Part shown: one piece after another, positions 46,611-54,397 of the stretch
How the letters are laid out: every line of letters begins with the position of its first letter
Numbering within the stretch: the stretch's first letter is position 1
Source: Kitasatospora kifunensis
GTDB lineage: Bacteria; Actinomycetota; Actinomycetes; Streptomycetales; Streptomycetaceae
Direction: 5' to 3'
DNA: 64,000 bases
NCBI RefSeq assembly: GCF_014203855.1
Contig: NZ_JACHJV010000001.1
Location: 6,820,001 to 6,884,000, forward strand
Made by a program: the position numbers and the translations under genes
Notes under the pieces: generated by a model
The model's database searches: none
What the model was told of the DNA's origin: nothing
Seen by the model: the letters and a program-made list of their open reading frames with translations, nothing else

Positions 46611-47054
46611 ATGAGTGTCATGCTGCTCCTGAACGGCCCCAACCTCGGCATCCTCGGCCAGCGCGAGCCGGAGATCTACGGCACCGAGACGCTGGCCGAC
46701 ATCGAGAAGGCGGTCGCCGAGGAGGTGAGCGGCGCGGGCTGGGAGGTCCGCTCCATCCAGCGCGAGTCGGAGGGCGAGCTGGTCAGCGCCATCCACGAGC
46801 ACCGCCTGAGCTCGGTCGGCGCCATCGTCAACCCGGGCGCCCTGATGATCGCCGGCTGGAGCCTGCGGGACGCGCTGGCGGCCTATCCGCAGCCCTGGGT
46901 GGAGGTGCACCTGAGCAACGTCTGGGCGCGCGAGCAGTTCCGGCACGAGTCGGTGATCGCGCCACTGGCCGGCGGCGTCGTGGTGGGCCTCGGGGCCTTC
47001 GGCTACCGGCTGGGGGCCCGCGCCCTGCTGCACCTGACCGGCGCGGACAAGTGA
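46611..47054 (+). CDS. rifJ: Aminodehydroquinate dehydratase (RifJ type, type II)
   Basis: Converts aminodehydroquinate to aminodehydroshikimate, completing the AHBA set away from the main block, as in rif. The 147-residue protein is the usual size for AroQ/type II dehydroquinases and keeps NGPNLGILGQREPEIYG (Arg18, Tyr23), Asn74, His100 (EVHLSN) and Asp87. Compared with the Mycobacterium tuberculosis enzyme, the position of substrate-binding His81 is Ile80 here (NPGALMIAGWSL), and SNVHARE reads SNVWARE. The ATG at 46611 follows GAGGTG. Confidence 0.9.
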   Translation: MSVMLLLNGPNLGILGQREPEIYGTETLADIEKAVAEEVSGAGWEVRSIQRESEGELVSAIHEHRLSSVGAIVNPGALMIAGWSLRDALAAYPQPWVEVHLSNVWAREQFRHESVIAPLAGGVVVGLGAFGYRLGARALLHLTGADK

Positions 47055-47060
47055 CCGTGC

Positions 47061-47120
47061 GTCAGGCACCTGCGAATCAGGCACCCGCGAATCAGGCACC
47101 TGCGAATCAGGCACCTGCGT
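47061..47120. repeat. Four tandem 15-bp repeats behind rifJ
   Basis: Four contiguous 15-bp units (consensus ATCAGGCACCTGCGA) start 6 bp after the rifJ stop; two of the four carry one internal or first-base change, and the last base of unit 4 also differs. A partial copy (AGTCAGGCAC) follows at about 47127. The length is a multiple of three, and one frame reads as repeated NQAPA, but no start or ribosome site serves it. The array fills most of the 102-bp gap before the next gene. Confidence 0.9.
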
Positions 47121-47156
47121 TGAGAAGTCAGGCACGTTGAGAGGAAGACCAGCCCC

Positions 47157-47849
47157 ATGAGGCTCAAGCTCCACGAGGTCGGCGACGGAGACAAGGTCGC
47201 CCTGCTCGTCCACAGCATCATCTCCTCGGCGAGCACGTGGGGTCGCGTGGCGCCGCTGCTGGCCGAGCGCGGCTACCGGGTGATCATGCCGGACCTGCGC
47301 GGACACGGCGACAGCCCGCACGCCGCCGAGTACACGCCGGAGCTGTTCGCGGCCGACCTGGTGGAGTCGCTGCCCACCGGCGCCGACCTGGCCATCGGCC
47401 ACTCGTTCGGTGCCTCGGTGCTCTCGCTGGCCGTGGCCGAGCTGCGGCCGGCCAAGGCGGTCTACAGCGAGCCCATTTGGCGCTTCACCGACAAGGCGGT
47501 GGCCGAGATCCGGGAGTTCGCCCAGTTCACCAAGGTGGCGACCGCCGAGGCGATCCGCCCGATGTTCGCCAAGTGGACGCCCGAGGACATCGAGGCCGAG
47601 ATCGCCGGCTACGCGCAGTGGGACGTCAAGGCGGTCGACTGGCTGGACAGCGCACTCGACTACCTTCCCGCGCGGCCGCTGGTGCCGACCCTGGTCCAGG
47701 GTGCCGGTGACCACCACATCGTCCCGGACGACCTGGCCGCGAAGCTGCGCGAGTGCGGCTTCGAGGTCCGGTACGTGCCGGAGGCCGGCCACTGCATTCA
47801 CCGGGACGACCTGGACGGCTTCATGGCCTCGCTCGACGGCTGGCTCTGA
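47157..47849 (+). CDS. Alpha/beta hydrolase of unknown substrate
   Basis: The 230-residue protein is a compact alpha/beta hydrolase: LLVHS (oxyanion region), DLRGHGDS, nucleophile Ser83 in GHSFG, and His212 in PEAGHCIHRDD. The Asp is probably in the VQGAGDHHIV segment. ATG 47157 is preceded by GAGAGGAAGA. No signal peptide, so cytoplasmic. It lies between the last AHBA gene and the cluster-end hairpin in the same direction, so it may be co-transcribed with rifJ and modify or hydrolyse an ansamycin intermediate. That role is only inferred from position. Confidence 0.8.
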   Translation: MRLKLHEVGDGDKVALLVHSIISSASTWGRVAPLLAERGYRVIMPDLRGHGDSPHAAEYTPELFAADLVESLPTGADLAIGHSFGASVLSLAVAELRPAKAVYSEPIWRFTDKAVAEIREFAQFTKVATAEAIRPMFAKWTPEDIEAEIAGYAQWDVKAVDWLDSALDYLPARPLVPTLVQGAGDHHIVPDDLAAKLRECGFEVRYVPEAGHCIHRDDLDGFMASLDGWL

Positions 47850-47960
47850 CGCCGGCTGCTGCGGCTGCCCCGGGCCCGCCCCGGGGCAGCCGCCGGCCGT
47901 CGGCTCGTGCGCGTCTCGGCCTGCCAAGTGGCGCCCGACCAGCGTGGTAGTGTCCCCCGC

Positions 47961-48569
47961 GTGAGCTCTGGCTACGTTGATCCGGTGACTGAAGGCCCGT
48001 CTGTGAGCAGCGACAACTCGCAGACCCTGCACGGCTCGTTCGCCCTGCGCGACAGCTTCGCGGTGCCACCGGCGCGGGTCTTCGCGGCGTTCGCCGAGCC
48101 CGCGCTGCGCACCCGTTGGTTCCGGCTGCCCGGCAGGTCGAAGACCGCCGAGCACGAGCTGGATTTCCGGGTCGGCGGTGGTGAGGTCAGCCGCAACGTC
48201 TTCGTCTTTGGGGACGTCGAGGAGTTCCTCGAGAACCGCTCCCGCTTTCTCGACATCGTGCCCGATGAGCGCATCGTCTTCGTCTACGAGGCCAAGGTGA
48301 ACGGCGTGCTCCGTTGGACCTCCCTGGTGACGGTCGAGCTCGCCGCGCAGGACGGCGGCTGCCGCCTCGACTGGACCGAGCAGTACGCCTTCCTCGTGCT
48401 GACCGGGGACGGCAGCGCTGACGTCGCCCATCTGCAGGGCGGCACCCGGTTCCTGCTCAACGGCCTGGCCGCCGCCGTCGAAACGGGCACCGCCGGGCTG
48501 CGCGGCGGCGCCCGGCTGATTCTCGACGGCCGGTCGGCCGTCGCCGACGCGAACCGTCAGCACACGTAG
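47961..48569 (+). CDS. SRPBCC-fold (AHSA1-like) protein
   Basis: About 202 residues. The part from SFALRDSFAVPPARVFAAFAEP onward is a START-like SRPBCC domain of the activator-of-Hsp90/polyketide-cyclase superfamily, followed by sheet-forming segments (EHELDFRVGGGEVSRNVF, RLDWTEQYAFL). The GTG at 47961 is chosen because a TAGTGT box lies 7 nt upstream, the layout of leaderless actinomycete genes; GTG 47985 and 48003 are alternatives. Such proteins bind hydrophobic ligands; a few cyclise polyketides. No ligand can be read from the sequence. It is the last gene before the strong hairpin. Confidence 0.72.
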   Translation: MSSGYVDPVTEGPSVSSDNSQTLHGSFALRDSFAVPPARVFAAFAEPALRTRWFRLPGRSKTAEHELDFRVGGGEVSRNVFVFGDVEEFLENRSRFLDIVPDERIVFVYEAKVNGVLRWTSLVTVELAAQDGGCRLDWTEQYAFLVLTGDGSADVAHLQGGTRFLLNGLAAAVETGTAGLRGGARLILDGRSAVADANRQHT

Positions 48570-48591
48570 GACCCTCGAAGCAGCACCGATG

Positions 48592-48638
48592 AGCGGCCAG
48601 TGCCACCCGGGCGAATCGCCCGGGTGGCACTGGCCGCT
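48592..48638. terminator. Perfect 22-bp hairpin at the cluster boundary
   Basis: Arms 48592-48613 and 48617-48638 are perfectly complementary over 22 bp with a 3-nt loop (AAT), followed by CTTTTCG. It starts 22 bp after the SRPBCC stop. It is the strongest terminator-like structure in the window and separates the ansamycin genes from the aromatic-acid operon. Confidence 0.88.
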
Positions 48639-48685
48639 CTTTTCGCTGCCGCCAGGGCGGGGACTGAGCAGCGGACTGACCAGCC

Positions 48686-48729
48686 GAGATATACCGATCT
48701 CTTGACTGCCGTCAGCAGCGCGGCATACT
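48686..48729 (+). promoter_or_regulatory. Promoter P1 of the aromatic-acid operon
   Basis: -35 TTGACT at 48702-48707, 16-bp spacer, -10 CATACT at 48724-48729. AGATAT lies at 48687-48692, nine bases before the -35, within an inverted repeat GAGAT-N6-ATCTC (48686-48701). Transcription from here would give a leader of about 75 nt before the CoA ligase ATG. The same layout recurs at 50885-50927. Confidence 0.65.
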
Positions 48730-48810
48730 GGCCTCACTCCCTCTTGCCCCACCCTCACGGTCTTCCTCCCTTTGGCCTCACTCCCCGCTGAACCGATTGA
48801 GGTGCCGCCC

Positions 48811-50886
48811 ATGGAGCTCTCCCCTTCCGCCCATGTGGACACGTTCTGCCGCGACCGGCTCCCGCCCTTCGAGCAGTGGCCCGAACTACTCTTCGAGCTG
48901 CCGGAGTTGATCTATCCCCAGCGGTTGAACTGCGCCCGGGTGCTGCTCGACGACACCATCGAGGCGCTCGGCGCCGACCGCCGCTGCCTGCTCACGCCGA
49001 CCGAGGAGTGGAGCTACGGGGAGCTGCGCCGCCGCGCCGACCAGGTCGCCCAGGTGCTGACCGAGGACCTCGGGCTGGTGCCCGGCAACCGGGTGCTGCT
49101 GCGCGGGCCCAACACCCCCTGGTTAGTGGCTTGTTGGCTGGGCGTACTGAAGGCCGGGGCGGTCGCCGTCACCACCGTGTCGATGCTGCGGGCGCACGAG
49201 CTGTCCGCCCTGCACGAGATCAGCGCACCGCGCGTCGCGCTCTGCGACCACCGCTACCTCGAAGAGCTGGCCGCCGCCCGGCTGCCGGGCCTGACCACGA
49301 TCGGTTACGGCGGCGCAGGACCGGACGACCTGTCGGTGCGCTGCGCGGCCAAGGAGGGCGTCTTCACAGCGGTGGAGACCGCGGCCGACGACGTGGCGCT
49401 GATCGCCTTCACCTCCGGCACCACCGGGCGGCCCAAGGCGACCCTGCACTTCCACCGGGACGTGCTGGCCAACGCCGACACCTTCTCCCGCCAGGTGCTG
49501 CGGCCGCAGCCGGACGACCTGTTCGCCGGCACCCCGCCGCTGGCCTTCACCTTCGGGCTCGGCGGCCTGGTGGTCTTCCCGCTGCGGGTCGGTGCGGCGT
49601 CCCTGCTGCTGGAGCAGGCCAGTGCCGAGCAGCTCGCCGAGCAGGTGGCACGGCACCGGGTCACCGTGCTGTTCACCGCCCCGACCGCCTACCGGGCGAT
49701 CCTCGGCGCCGGGCTCGCCGACCGGCTGGCGGCCGTGCGCCGCTGCGTCTCGGCCGGTGAGTTCCTGCCCGCCGCGGTGTGGGAGGCGTTCCACCGGGCC
49801 ACCGGGATCCGGCTGATCGACGGCATCGGTGCGACCGAGATGCTGCACGTGTTCATCTCGGCGGCCGACGGCGACATCCGCCCGGGCGCCACCGGAAAGC
49901 CGGTGCCCGGTTTCCGGGCCGCCGTCCTGGACCACGAGGGCAATCCCGTCCCCGACGGGCAGCCGGGCCTGCTGGCGGTCAAGGGCCCGACCGGCTGCCG
50001 CTACCTGGACGACGAGCGGCAGGCCGACTACGTGCGCGACGGCTGGAACATCACCGGCGACACCTATGTCCGTGACCAGGACGGCTACTTCTGGTACCAG
50101 GCACGCAGCGACGACATGATCGTCTCCGCCGGCTACAACATCGCGGGTCCCGAGGTCGAGCAGGCCCTCATCGGGCACCCGCAGGTCGCGGACTGCGCGG
50201 TGGCCGGGGCGCCGGACGAGCGGCGCGGCGCGATCGTCAAGGCCTTCGTGGTGCTGCGCGACGGGGTGCCGCCCGGTCCCGAGACCGCGAAGGAGCTGCA
50301 GGACTACGTCAAGCGGACCATCGCGCCGTACAAGTACCCGCGCGCGGTGGAGTTCGTCGCGGCGCTGCCCCGCAACTCCAGCGGCAAGATCCACCGGGCC
50401 GAGCTGCGGCGCTGGGCCCGGCAGGCCGAGGAGCCTGCCTCGGCGAGCGGCCCGGTGAGCGGCCCGGCGAGCGGCCCGGCGAGCGTGCTGGTCGAGCGGC
50501 GGGTGGAGTGGTCGGACACGGATGCGGCCGGGCACTACCACTTCTCCGCCATTCAGCGCTGGGCCGAGGCGGCGGAGGCGGTGCTGCTGCGCCGGCTCGG
50601 CCTGAGCGAGCTGTTCGGCAGCATTCCCCGGGTCCACTTCGAGGCGGACTACCGGGAGCGGCTGTGGTTCGGCGATGCGGTCCGGATCGAGTTCCGGGTG
50701 GCGAAGGTGGGCAACTCCTCGCTGCACTACGCCTTCGACGTCCACGGGCCGCACGGTCTTGCCGCCACGGGGCGGATGGCGGTGGTTCACTCGGCGGCCC
50801 ACGCCAAGGGCACCGTGCCGTGGCCGCCGCAGGTGCGGACCGCGCTCCTGGAGGCGGGCGTGCAGGAGTCGGAGACGTACCGCTAG
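48811..50886 (+). CDS. Aryl-CoA ligase fused to hot-dog thioesterase (salicylate/benzoate type)
   Basis: Predicted to activate an aromatic acid as its CoA ester; the fused thioesterase may release free acid after ring hydroxylation. The 691-residue protein has an ANL adenylation part (1-540) with TSGTTGRPK at 201-209, GATEMLH, the hinge region NITGDTYVRDQDGYFWYQARSDDMI, and Lys526 in SSGKIHR. It is closest in motif to benzoate/2-aminobenzoate-CoA ligases. A Ser-Gly-Pro-Ala repeat linker (about 543-557) leads to a 4HBT hot-dog domain (559-691) opening with VEWSDTDAAGHYHF (Asp571 is the likely key residue). ATG 48811 follows GAGGTG; an upstream in-frame TTG lacks a ribosome site. First gene of the catabolic operon. 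Confidence 0.85.
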   Translation: MELSPSAHVDTFCRDRLPPFEQWPELLFELPELIYPQRLNCARVLLDDTIEALGADRRCLLTPTEEWSYGELRRRADQVAQVLTEDLGLVPGNRVLLRGPNTPWLVACWLGVLKAGAVAVTTVSMLRAHELSALHEISAPRVALCDHRYLEELAAARLPGLTTIGYGGAGPDDLSVRCAAKEGVFTAVETAADDVALIAFTSGTTGRPKATLHFHRDVLANADTFSRQVLRPQPDDLFAGTPPLAFTFGLGGLVVFPLRVGAASLLLEQASAEQLAEQVARHRVTVLFTAPTAYRAILGAGLADRLAAVRRCVSAGEFLPAAVWEAFHRATGIRLIDGIGATEMLHVFISAADGDIRPGATGKPVPGFRAAVLDHEGNPVPDGQPGLLAVKGPTGCRYLDDERQADYVRDGWNITGDTYVRDQDGYFWYQARSDDMIVSAGYNIAGPEVEQALIGHPQVADCAVAGAPDERRGAIVKAFVVLRDGVPPGPETAKELQDYVKRTIAPYKYPRAVEFVAALPRNSSGKIHRAELRRWARQAEEPASASGPVSGPASGPASVLVERRVEWSDTDAAGHYHFSAIQRWAEAAEAVLLRRLGLSELFGSIPRVHFEADYRERLWFGDAVRIEFRVAKVGNSSLHYAFDVHGPHGLAATGRMAVVHSAAHAKGTVPWPPQVRTALLEAGVQESETYR

Positions 50887-50927
50887 ATATCGCGCTGTCT
50901 TGACGGTCGCTGAATAACCGCAATACT
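50885..50927 (+). promoter_or_regulatory. Promoter P2 inside the aromatic-acid operon
   Basis: -35 TTGACG at 50900-50905, 16-bp spacer, -10 AATACT at 50922-50927. AGATAT at 50885-50890 overlaps the CoA ligase stop codon and lies nine bases before the -35, exactly as in P1. The leader to the next GTG start would be about 26 nt. Confidence 0.65.
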
Positions 50928-50959
50928 TGGACCCATCGGACGGACCCCGGGAGGACGTC

Positions 50960-53347
50960 GTGCGCGTAGCAGTCATCGGAGGCGGACCCGGCGGGCTCTA
51001 CTTCGCGGCCCTGGCCAAGCAGCTCTCCGCGCAGTGGGAGATCACGCTCTGGGAGCGCAACCCGCGCGAGGAGGCCTTCGGCTTCGGCGTCGTCTTCTCC
51101 GACGAGACGCTGGACGGCATCGCCCAGGCCGATCCCGCCGTCTTCGCCGCGATGTCCGCCGAGTTCGCCCGCTGGAGCGACATCGACGTCCACTACCGGG
51201 GCCAGCTGCGCACCTCCGGCGGTCACGGTTTCGCCGCACTCGACCGCAACCGGCTACGGGAGATCCTGCAGCGGCGCTGCGCGCAGCTGGGGGTGGACGT
51301 GCGCTACGGAACGCCGGCGCCGCCGGTTGCGCAACTGAGCGCCGAGTACGACCTGGTGGTCGCCGCGGATGGCATCCGCTCCACGACCCGCGAGAGCTAC
51401 GCCGGGAGCTTCGGGCCCGAGCTGGACGAGCGGCGCTGCCGCTACATGTGGCTCGCCACCGACAAGGTCTTCGAGGCCTTCACCTTCATCGTGGCGGAGC
51501 ACGACTTCGGCGTCCTCCAGGTGCACGCCTACCCCTACAGCGCGCGGCGCTCCACCTTCATCGTGGAGATCGCGGAGGACGCCTGGCGGCGAGCGGGCTT
51601 CGAGGCCCTGGCCGACCGGGAGTTCGCGCGCGGCGAGAGCGACGAGCAGAGCGTGCGGCGGTGCGAGCAGCTCCTGGCCGAGCACCTGGACGGGCACCGG
51701 CTGATACCGGGCGCCTCGAAGTGGATCCGCTTCGAGACCGTGCGCAACGCCTCCTGGCGGCACCGCAACGTGGTGCTGCTCGGGGACGCCGCCCACAGCG
51801 CCCACTTCTCGATCGGCTCGGGCACCAAGCTCGCCATGGAGGACGCGCTCGCGCTCGCCGCCAGCCTGCACGAACACCCCACGGTGGCCGAGGCGTTGGC
51901 CGCCTACGAGGCCGAGCGTCGGCCGGTGGTGGAGTCGACCCAACGCGCCGCCCAGGCCAGCCTGGAGTGGTTCGAGAGCATCGGCCGCTACACCGGGCAG
52001 CAGGTCGACCAGTTCGCCTTCAACCTGCTCACCCGCAGCCGCCGGGTCACCTACGACAACCTGCGCGAGCGCGACGCGGCGTTCGTGGACGCCGTCGACG
52101 CCGCCGCAGCGGGTGGCGCGGACGGCGCACCCGGCTCGGCGCGGCCGATGTTCCGGCCGTTCAAGCTCGGCCAACTGGCCCTGTGCAACCGGGTGGTGGT
52201 GCCGCCGCTGGCCACCTACACCGCCACCGACGGGCTGCCCGGCTCCTTCGAGCAGGCCCAACTGGCGGCGCACGCGCTCGGCGGCGCCGGCCTGGTCTTC
52301 GCCGGGATGACCGCCGTCAGCCCGGCAGGCCGGGCCACCACCGGCTGCCCGGGGCTGTGGACGGACGCGCAGGCGGCGGCCTGGCACTCGATCGTCCAGG
52401 CCGTCCGCGAGGTCAGCGACACGCCGCTCGGCATCCAGCTCACCCACGCCGGGCGGCGCGGCGCGACCGCGCCGCCGGGGCCGAACGGCGTCGGCCTGCC
52501 GCTGGACGCCGCGCACGGCTGGCCGACGCTGGCCGCCTCGGCCCTCGCCTGGGACACCGGCTACCCCGCCCCGCGCGAGGCCGACCACGCGGAACTCGCC
52601 GCCATAACCGCGGACTTCGCCCGCGCGGCGGCCCGCGCCGAGCAGGCCGGATTCGACCTGCTGGAGCTGCAGTTCGGACACGGCCAGCTGCTCTCCGGCT
52701 TCCTGTCGCCGCTCACCAACCACCGCACCGACGCCTACGGCGGCACGCTGGCCAACCGGCTGCGCCTCCCGCTGGAGGTGCTGGCGGCGGTGCGCGCCGC
52801 CTGGCCGGCCGCCAAGCCGATCGTGGTCCGGATCTCGGCCGCCGACTGGGCGCCGGGCGGCACCACCGAGGCCGAGGCGGTCGAGATCTGCCGGGCCCTG
52901 GCGGCCGGCGGCGCGGACGCCATCGACGTCTCCACCGGCGAGGTGGTGGCGGACCAGCAGCCGCCCTACGGCCGCAGCTACCAGACGCCGTTCGCCGACC
53001 TGATCCGCAACGCCACTGGTGTGCCGACCATCGCGGTCGGCGCCATCTCCACCTACGACGACGTCAACTCGATCCTGCTGGCCGGGCGGGCCGACCTGGT
53101 CGCCGTCGGCCGGGCCCACCTCCACGACCCGCTGTGGACCCTGCATGCCGCCGCCGAGCAGGGCTACACCGGTCCCGGTGCCCGCTGGCCCAGGCCCTGG
53201 CAGCCGGGCAGCCGCAAGCCCCCAGGCCCGCGCGCGGACCGGGTGCCGCCCCGCCTCGAGCTGCTGCGCGCGCAGCCGGCGCCCGTCCACCGGCGCTGGC
53301 TGCCCGAGCTGCGCGCCGCACCGCTGGCCGCCACCGCTTCCCGCTGA
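50960..53347 (+). CDS. Salicylyl-CoA 5-hydroxylase-type FAD monooxygenase/OYE fusion
   Basis: Predicted to hydroxylate salicylyl-CoA (or 2-aminobenzoyl-CoA) at C5. The 795-residue protein has an N-terminal class A flavoprotein monooxygenase: GGGPGG at 7-12, an AADGIRS DG motif near 136, and GD at 275-276 (LLGDAAHSAHFSIGSGTKLAMEDA). From about 397 to 750 follows an Old Yellow Enzyme/FMN oxidoreductase domain: HAGRRGAT, GHGQLLSGFLSPLTNHRTDAYGG, and an AVGAIS...VAVGRA phosphate site. This fusion is known from 2-aminobenzoyl-CoA monooxygenase/reductase and from bifunctional salicylyl-CoA 5-hydroxylase/oxidoreductase. The adjacent gentisate dioxygenase favours the salicylate reading. GTG 50960 has GGGAGG upstream. 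Confidence 0.87.
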   Translation: MRVAVIGGGPGGLYFAALAKQLSAQWEITLWERNPREEAFGFGVVFSDETLDGIAQADPAVFAAMSAEFARWSDIDVHYRGQLRTSGGHGFAALDRNRLREILQRRCAQLGVDVRYGTPAPPVAQLSAEYDLVVAADGIRSTTRESYAGSFGPELDERRCRYMWLATDKVFEAFTFIVAEHDFGVLQVHAYPYSARRSTFIVEIAEDAWRRAGFEALADREFARGESDEQSVRRCEQLLAEHLDGHRLIPGASKWIRFETVRNASWRHRNVVLLGDAAHSAHFSIGSGTKLAMEDALALAASLHEHPTVAEALAAYEAERRPVVESTQRAAQASLEWFESIGRYTGQQVDQFAFNLLTRSRRVTYDNLRERDAAFVDAVDAAAAGGADGAPGSARPMFRPFKLGQLALCNRVVVPPLATYTATDGLPGSFEQAQLAAHALGGAGLVFAGMTAVSPAGRATTGCPGLWTDAQAAAWHSIVQAVREVSDTPLGIQLTHAGRRGATAPPGPNGVGLPLDAAHGWPTLAASALAWDTGYPAPREADHAELAAITADFARAAARAEQAGFDLLELQFGHGQLLSGFLSPLTNHRTDAYGGTLANRLRLPLEVLAAVRAAWPAAKPIVVRISAADWAPGGTTEAEAVEICRALAAGGADAIDVSTGEVVADQQPPYGRSYQTPFADLIRNATGVPTIAVGAISTYDDVNSILLAGRADLVAVGRAHLHDPLWTLHAAAEQGYTGPGARWPRPWQPGSRKPPGPRADRVPPRLELLRAQPAPVHRRWLPELRAAPLAATASR

Positions 53348-53386
53348 CCGGCCTGAAGGCCGGGACTCCCACGCAAGGAGAGGGAG

Positions 53387-54397
53387 ATGGACCAACTGCC
53401 CCGCTTCACCGCCGCCGCCGTCCAGGCGTCCCCGGTCTACCTGGACGCCGCCGCCACTGTCGACAAGGCCGTCTCGCTGATCCACGAGGCGGCCGGCCAC
53501 GGCGCCCAACTCGTCGTCCTGCCAGAGGTCTTCGTCCCCGGCTACCCGTACTGGAACTGGACCATGAACCCCGTCCAGGGATCGCCCTGGTACGAACGCC
53601 TCTACCGTTCCTCCATCGACGTCCCGGGGCCGCAGGTGGACACCCTGTGCGCGGCCGCCCGCCGGGCCGGCGTGGTGCTCGTGATCGGCGTCAACGAGCG
53701 CGGTGCGCACAGCCTCGGGGTCCTCTACAACACCCTGCTCATCATCGGATCCGACGGTGAACTCCTGGGTGTGCACCGCAAGTTGGTTCCCACCTGGGCC
53801 GAGAAGCTGACCTGGACGGGCGGCGACGGCAGCTCACTGCGGGTGCACCGCACCGCGATCGGCCCGCTCGGCGCCCTGGCCTGCGGCGAGAACACCAACA
53901 CACTGGCCCGCTTCGCCCTGCTCGCCCAGGGCGAACTCGTCCACGCCGCAAGCTACATCGCGCTCCCGGTGGGCCCCGAGGACTACGACATGGCGGATGC
54001 CATCGCGCTGCGCACCGCCGCCCACAGCTTCGAGGGCAAGGTCTTCTCGGTGGTCGCCTGCTCGACCATCTCGCCCGAGATCGTGGACCTGATCGCCGGC
54101 GAGGACGACCAGGTCCGCAAGCAACTCGGCCGTAAGCACAGCGCGTTGTCCGGCATCTTCGGACCCGACGGCCGCCCGGTCACCGAGCCGCTGATCGACG
54201 ACGAGGGCATCGTCTATGCCGAGATCGACCTCGGCAGGTGCATCCAGCCCAAGCAGATGCACGACATCGTCGGGCACTACAACCGCTTCGACGTCTTCCA
54301 CCTCCAGGTCGACAACCGCCCCCGCGGCCCGCTGAGCTTCACCAGCGCACCCACCAGCACGCCCCATGCACCCACCGCACCGAGGGAGGATCAGTGA
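53387..54397 (+). CDS. Nitrilase (carbon-nitrogen hydrolase superfamily)
   Basis: The 336-residue protein carries the nitrilase triad: Glu47 (VVLPEVFVPGYPYW), Lys132 (HRKLVPTWAEK) and Cys166 (ALACGENTNTLARF). The CGEN context and length fit true nitrilases (R-CN to R-COOH plus ammonia) more than amidases or carbamoylases. The ATG at 53387 has a strong AAGGAG site, and its stop overlaps the next start (GTGA). It is thus bound into an operon for aromatic-acid breakdown, which suggests it supplies the acid from an aryl nitrile; the true substrate cannot be read from sequence. Confidence 0.85.
   Translation: MDQLPRFTAAAVQASPVYLDAAATVDKAVSLIHEAAGHGAQLVVLPEVFVPGYPYWNWTMNPVQGSPWYERLYRSSIDVPGPQVDTLCAAARRAGVVLVIGVNERGAHSLGVLYNTLLIIGSDGELLGVHRKLVPTWAEKLTWTGGDGSSLRVHRTAIGPLGALACGENTNTLARFALLAQGELVHAASYIALPVGPEDYDMADAIALRTAAHSFEGKVFSVVACSTISPEIVDLIAGEDDQVRKQLGRKHSALSGIFGPDGRPVTEPLIDDEGIVYAEIDLGRCIQPKQMHDIVGHYNRFDVFHLQVDNRPRGPLSFTSAPTSTPHAPTAPREDQ

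Noticed and set aside
47061..47120. The 15-bp array as a CRISPR
   Set aside because: The units are contiguous with no spacers and are too short; it is a simple tandem repeat.
50960..53347. Reading this as a dedicated 2-aminobenzoyl-CoA monooxygenase/reductase for anthranilate
   Set aside because: The fusion is compatible with it, but the downstream gentisate dioxygenase, FAH hydrolase and maleate isomerase fit a hydroxylated salicylyl-CoA route better. It stays as an alternative.
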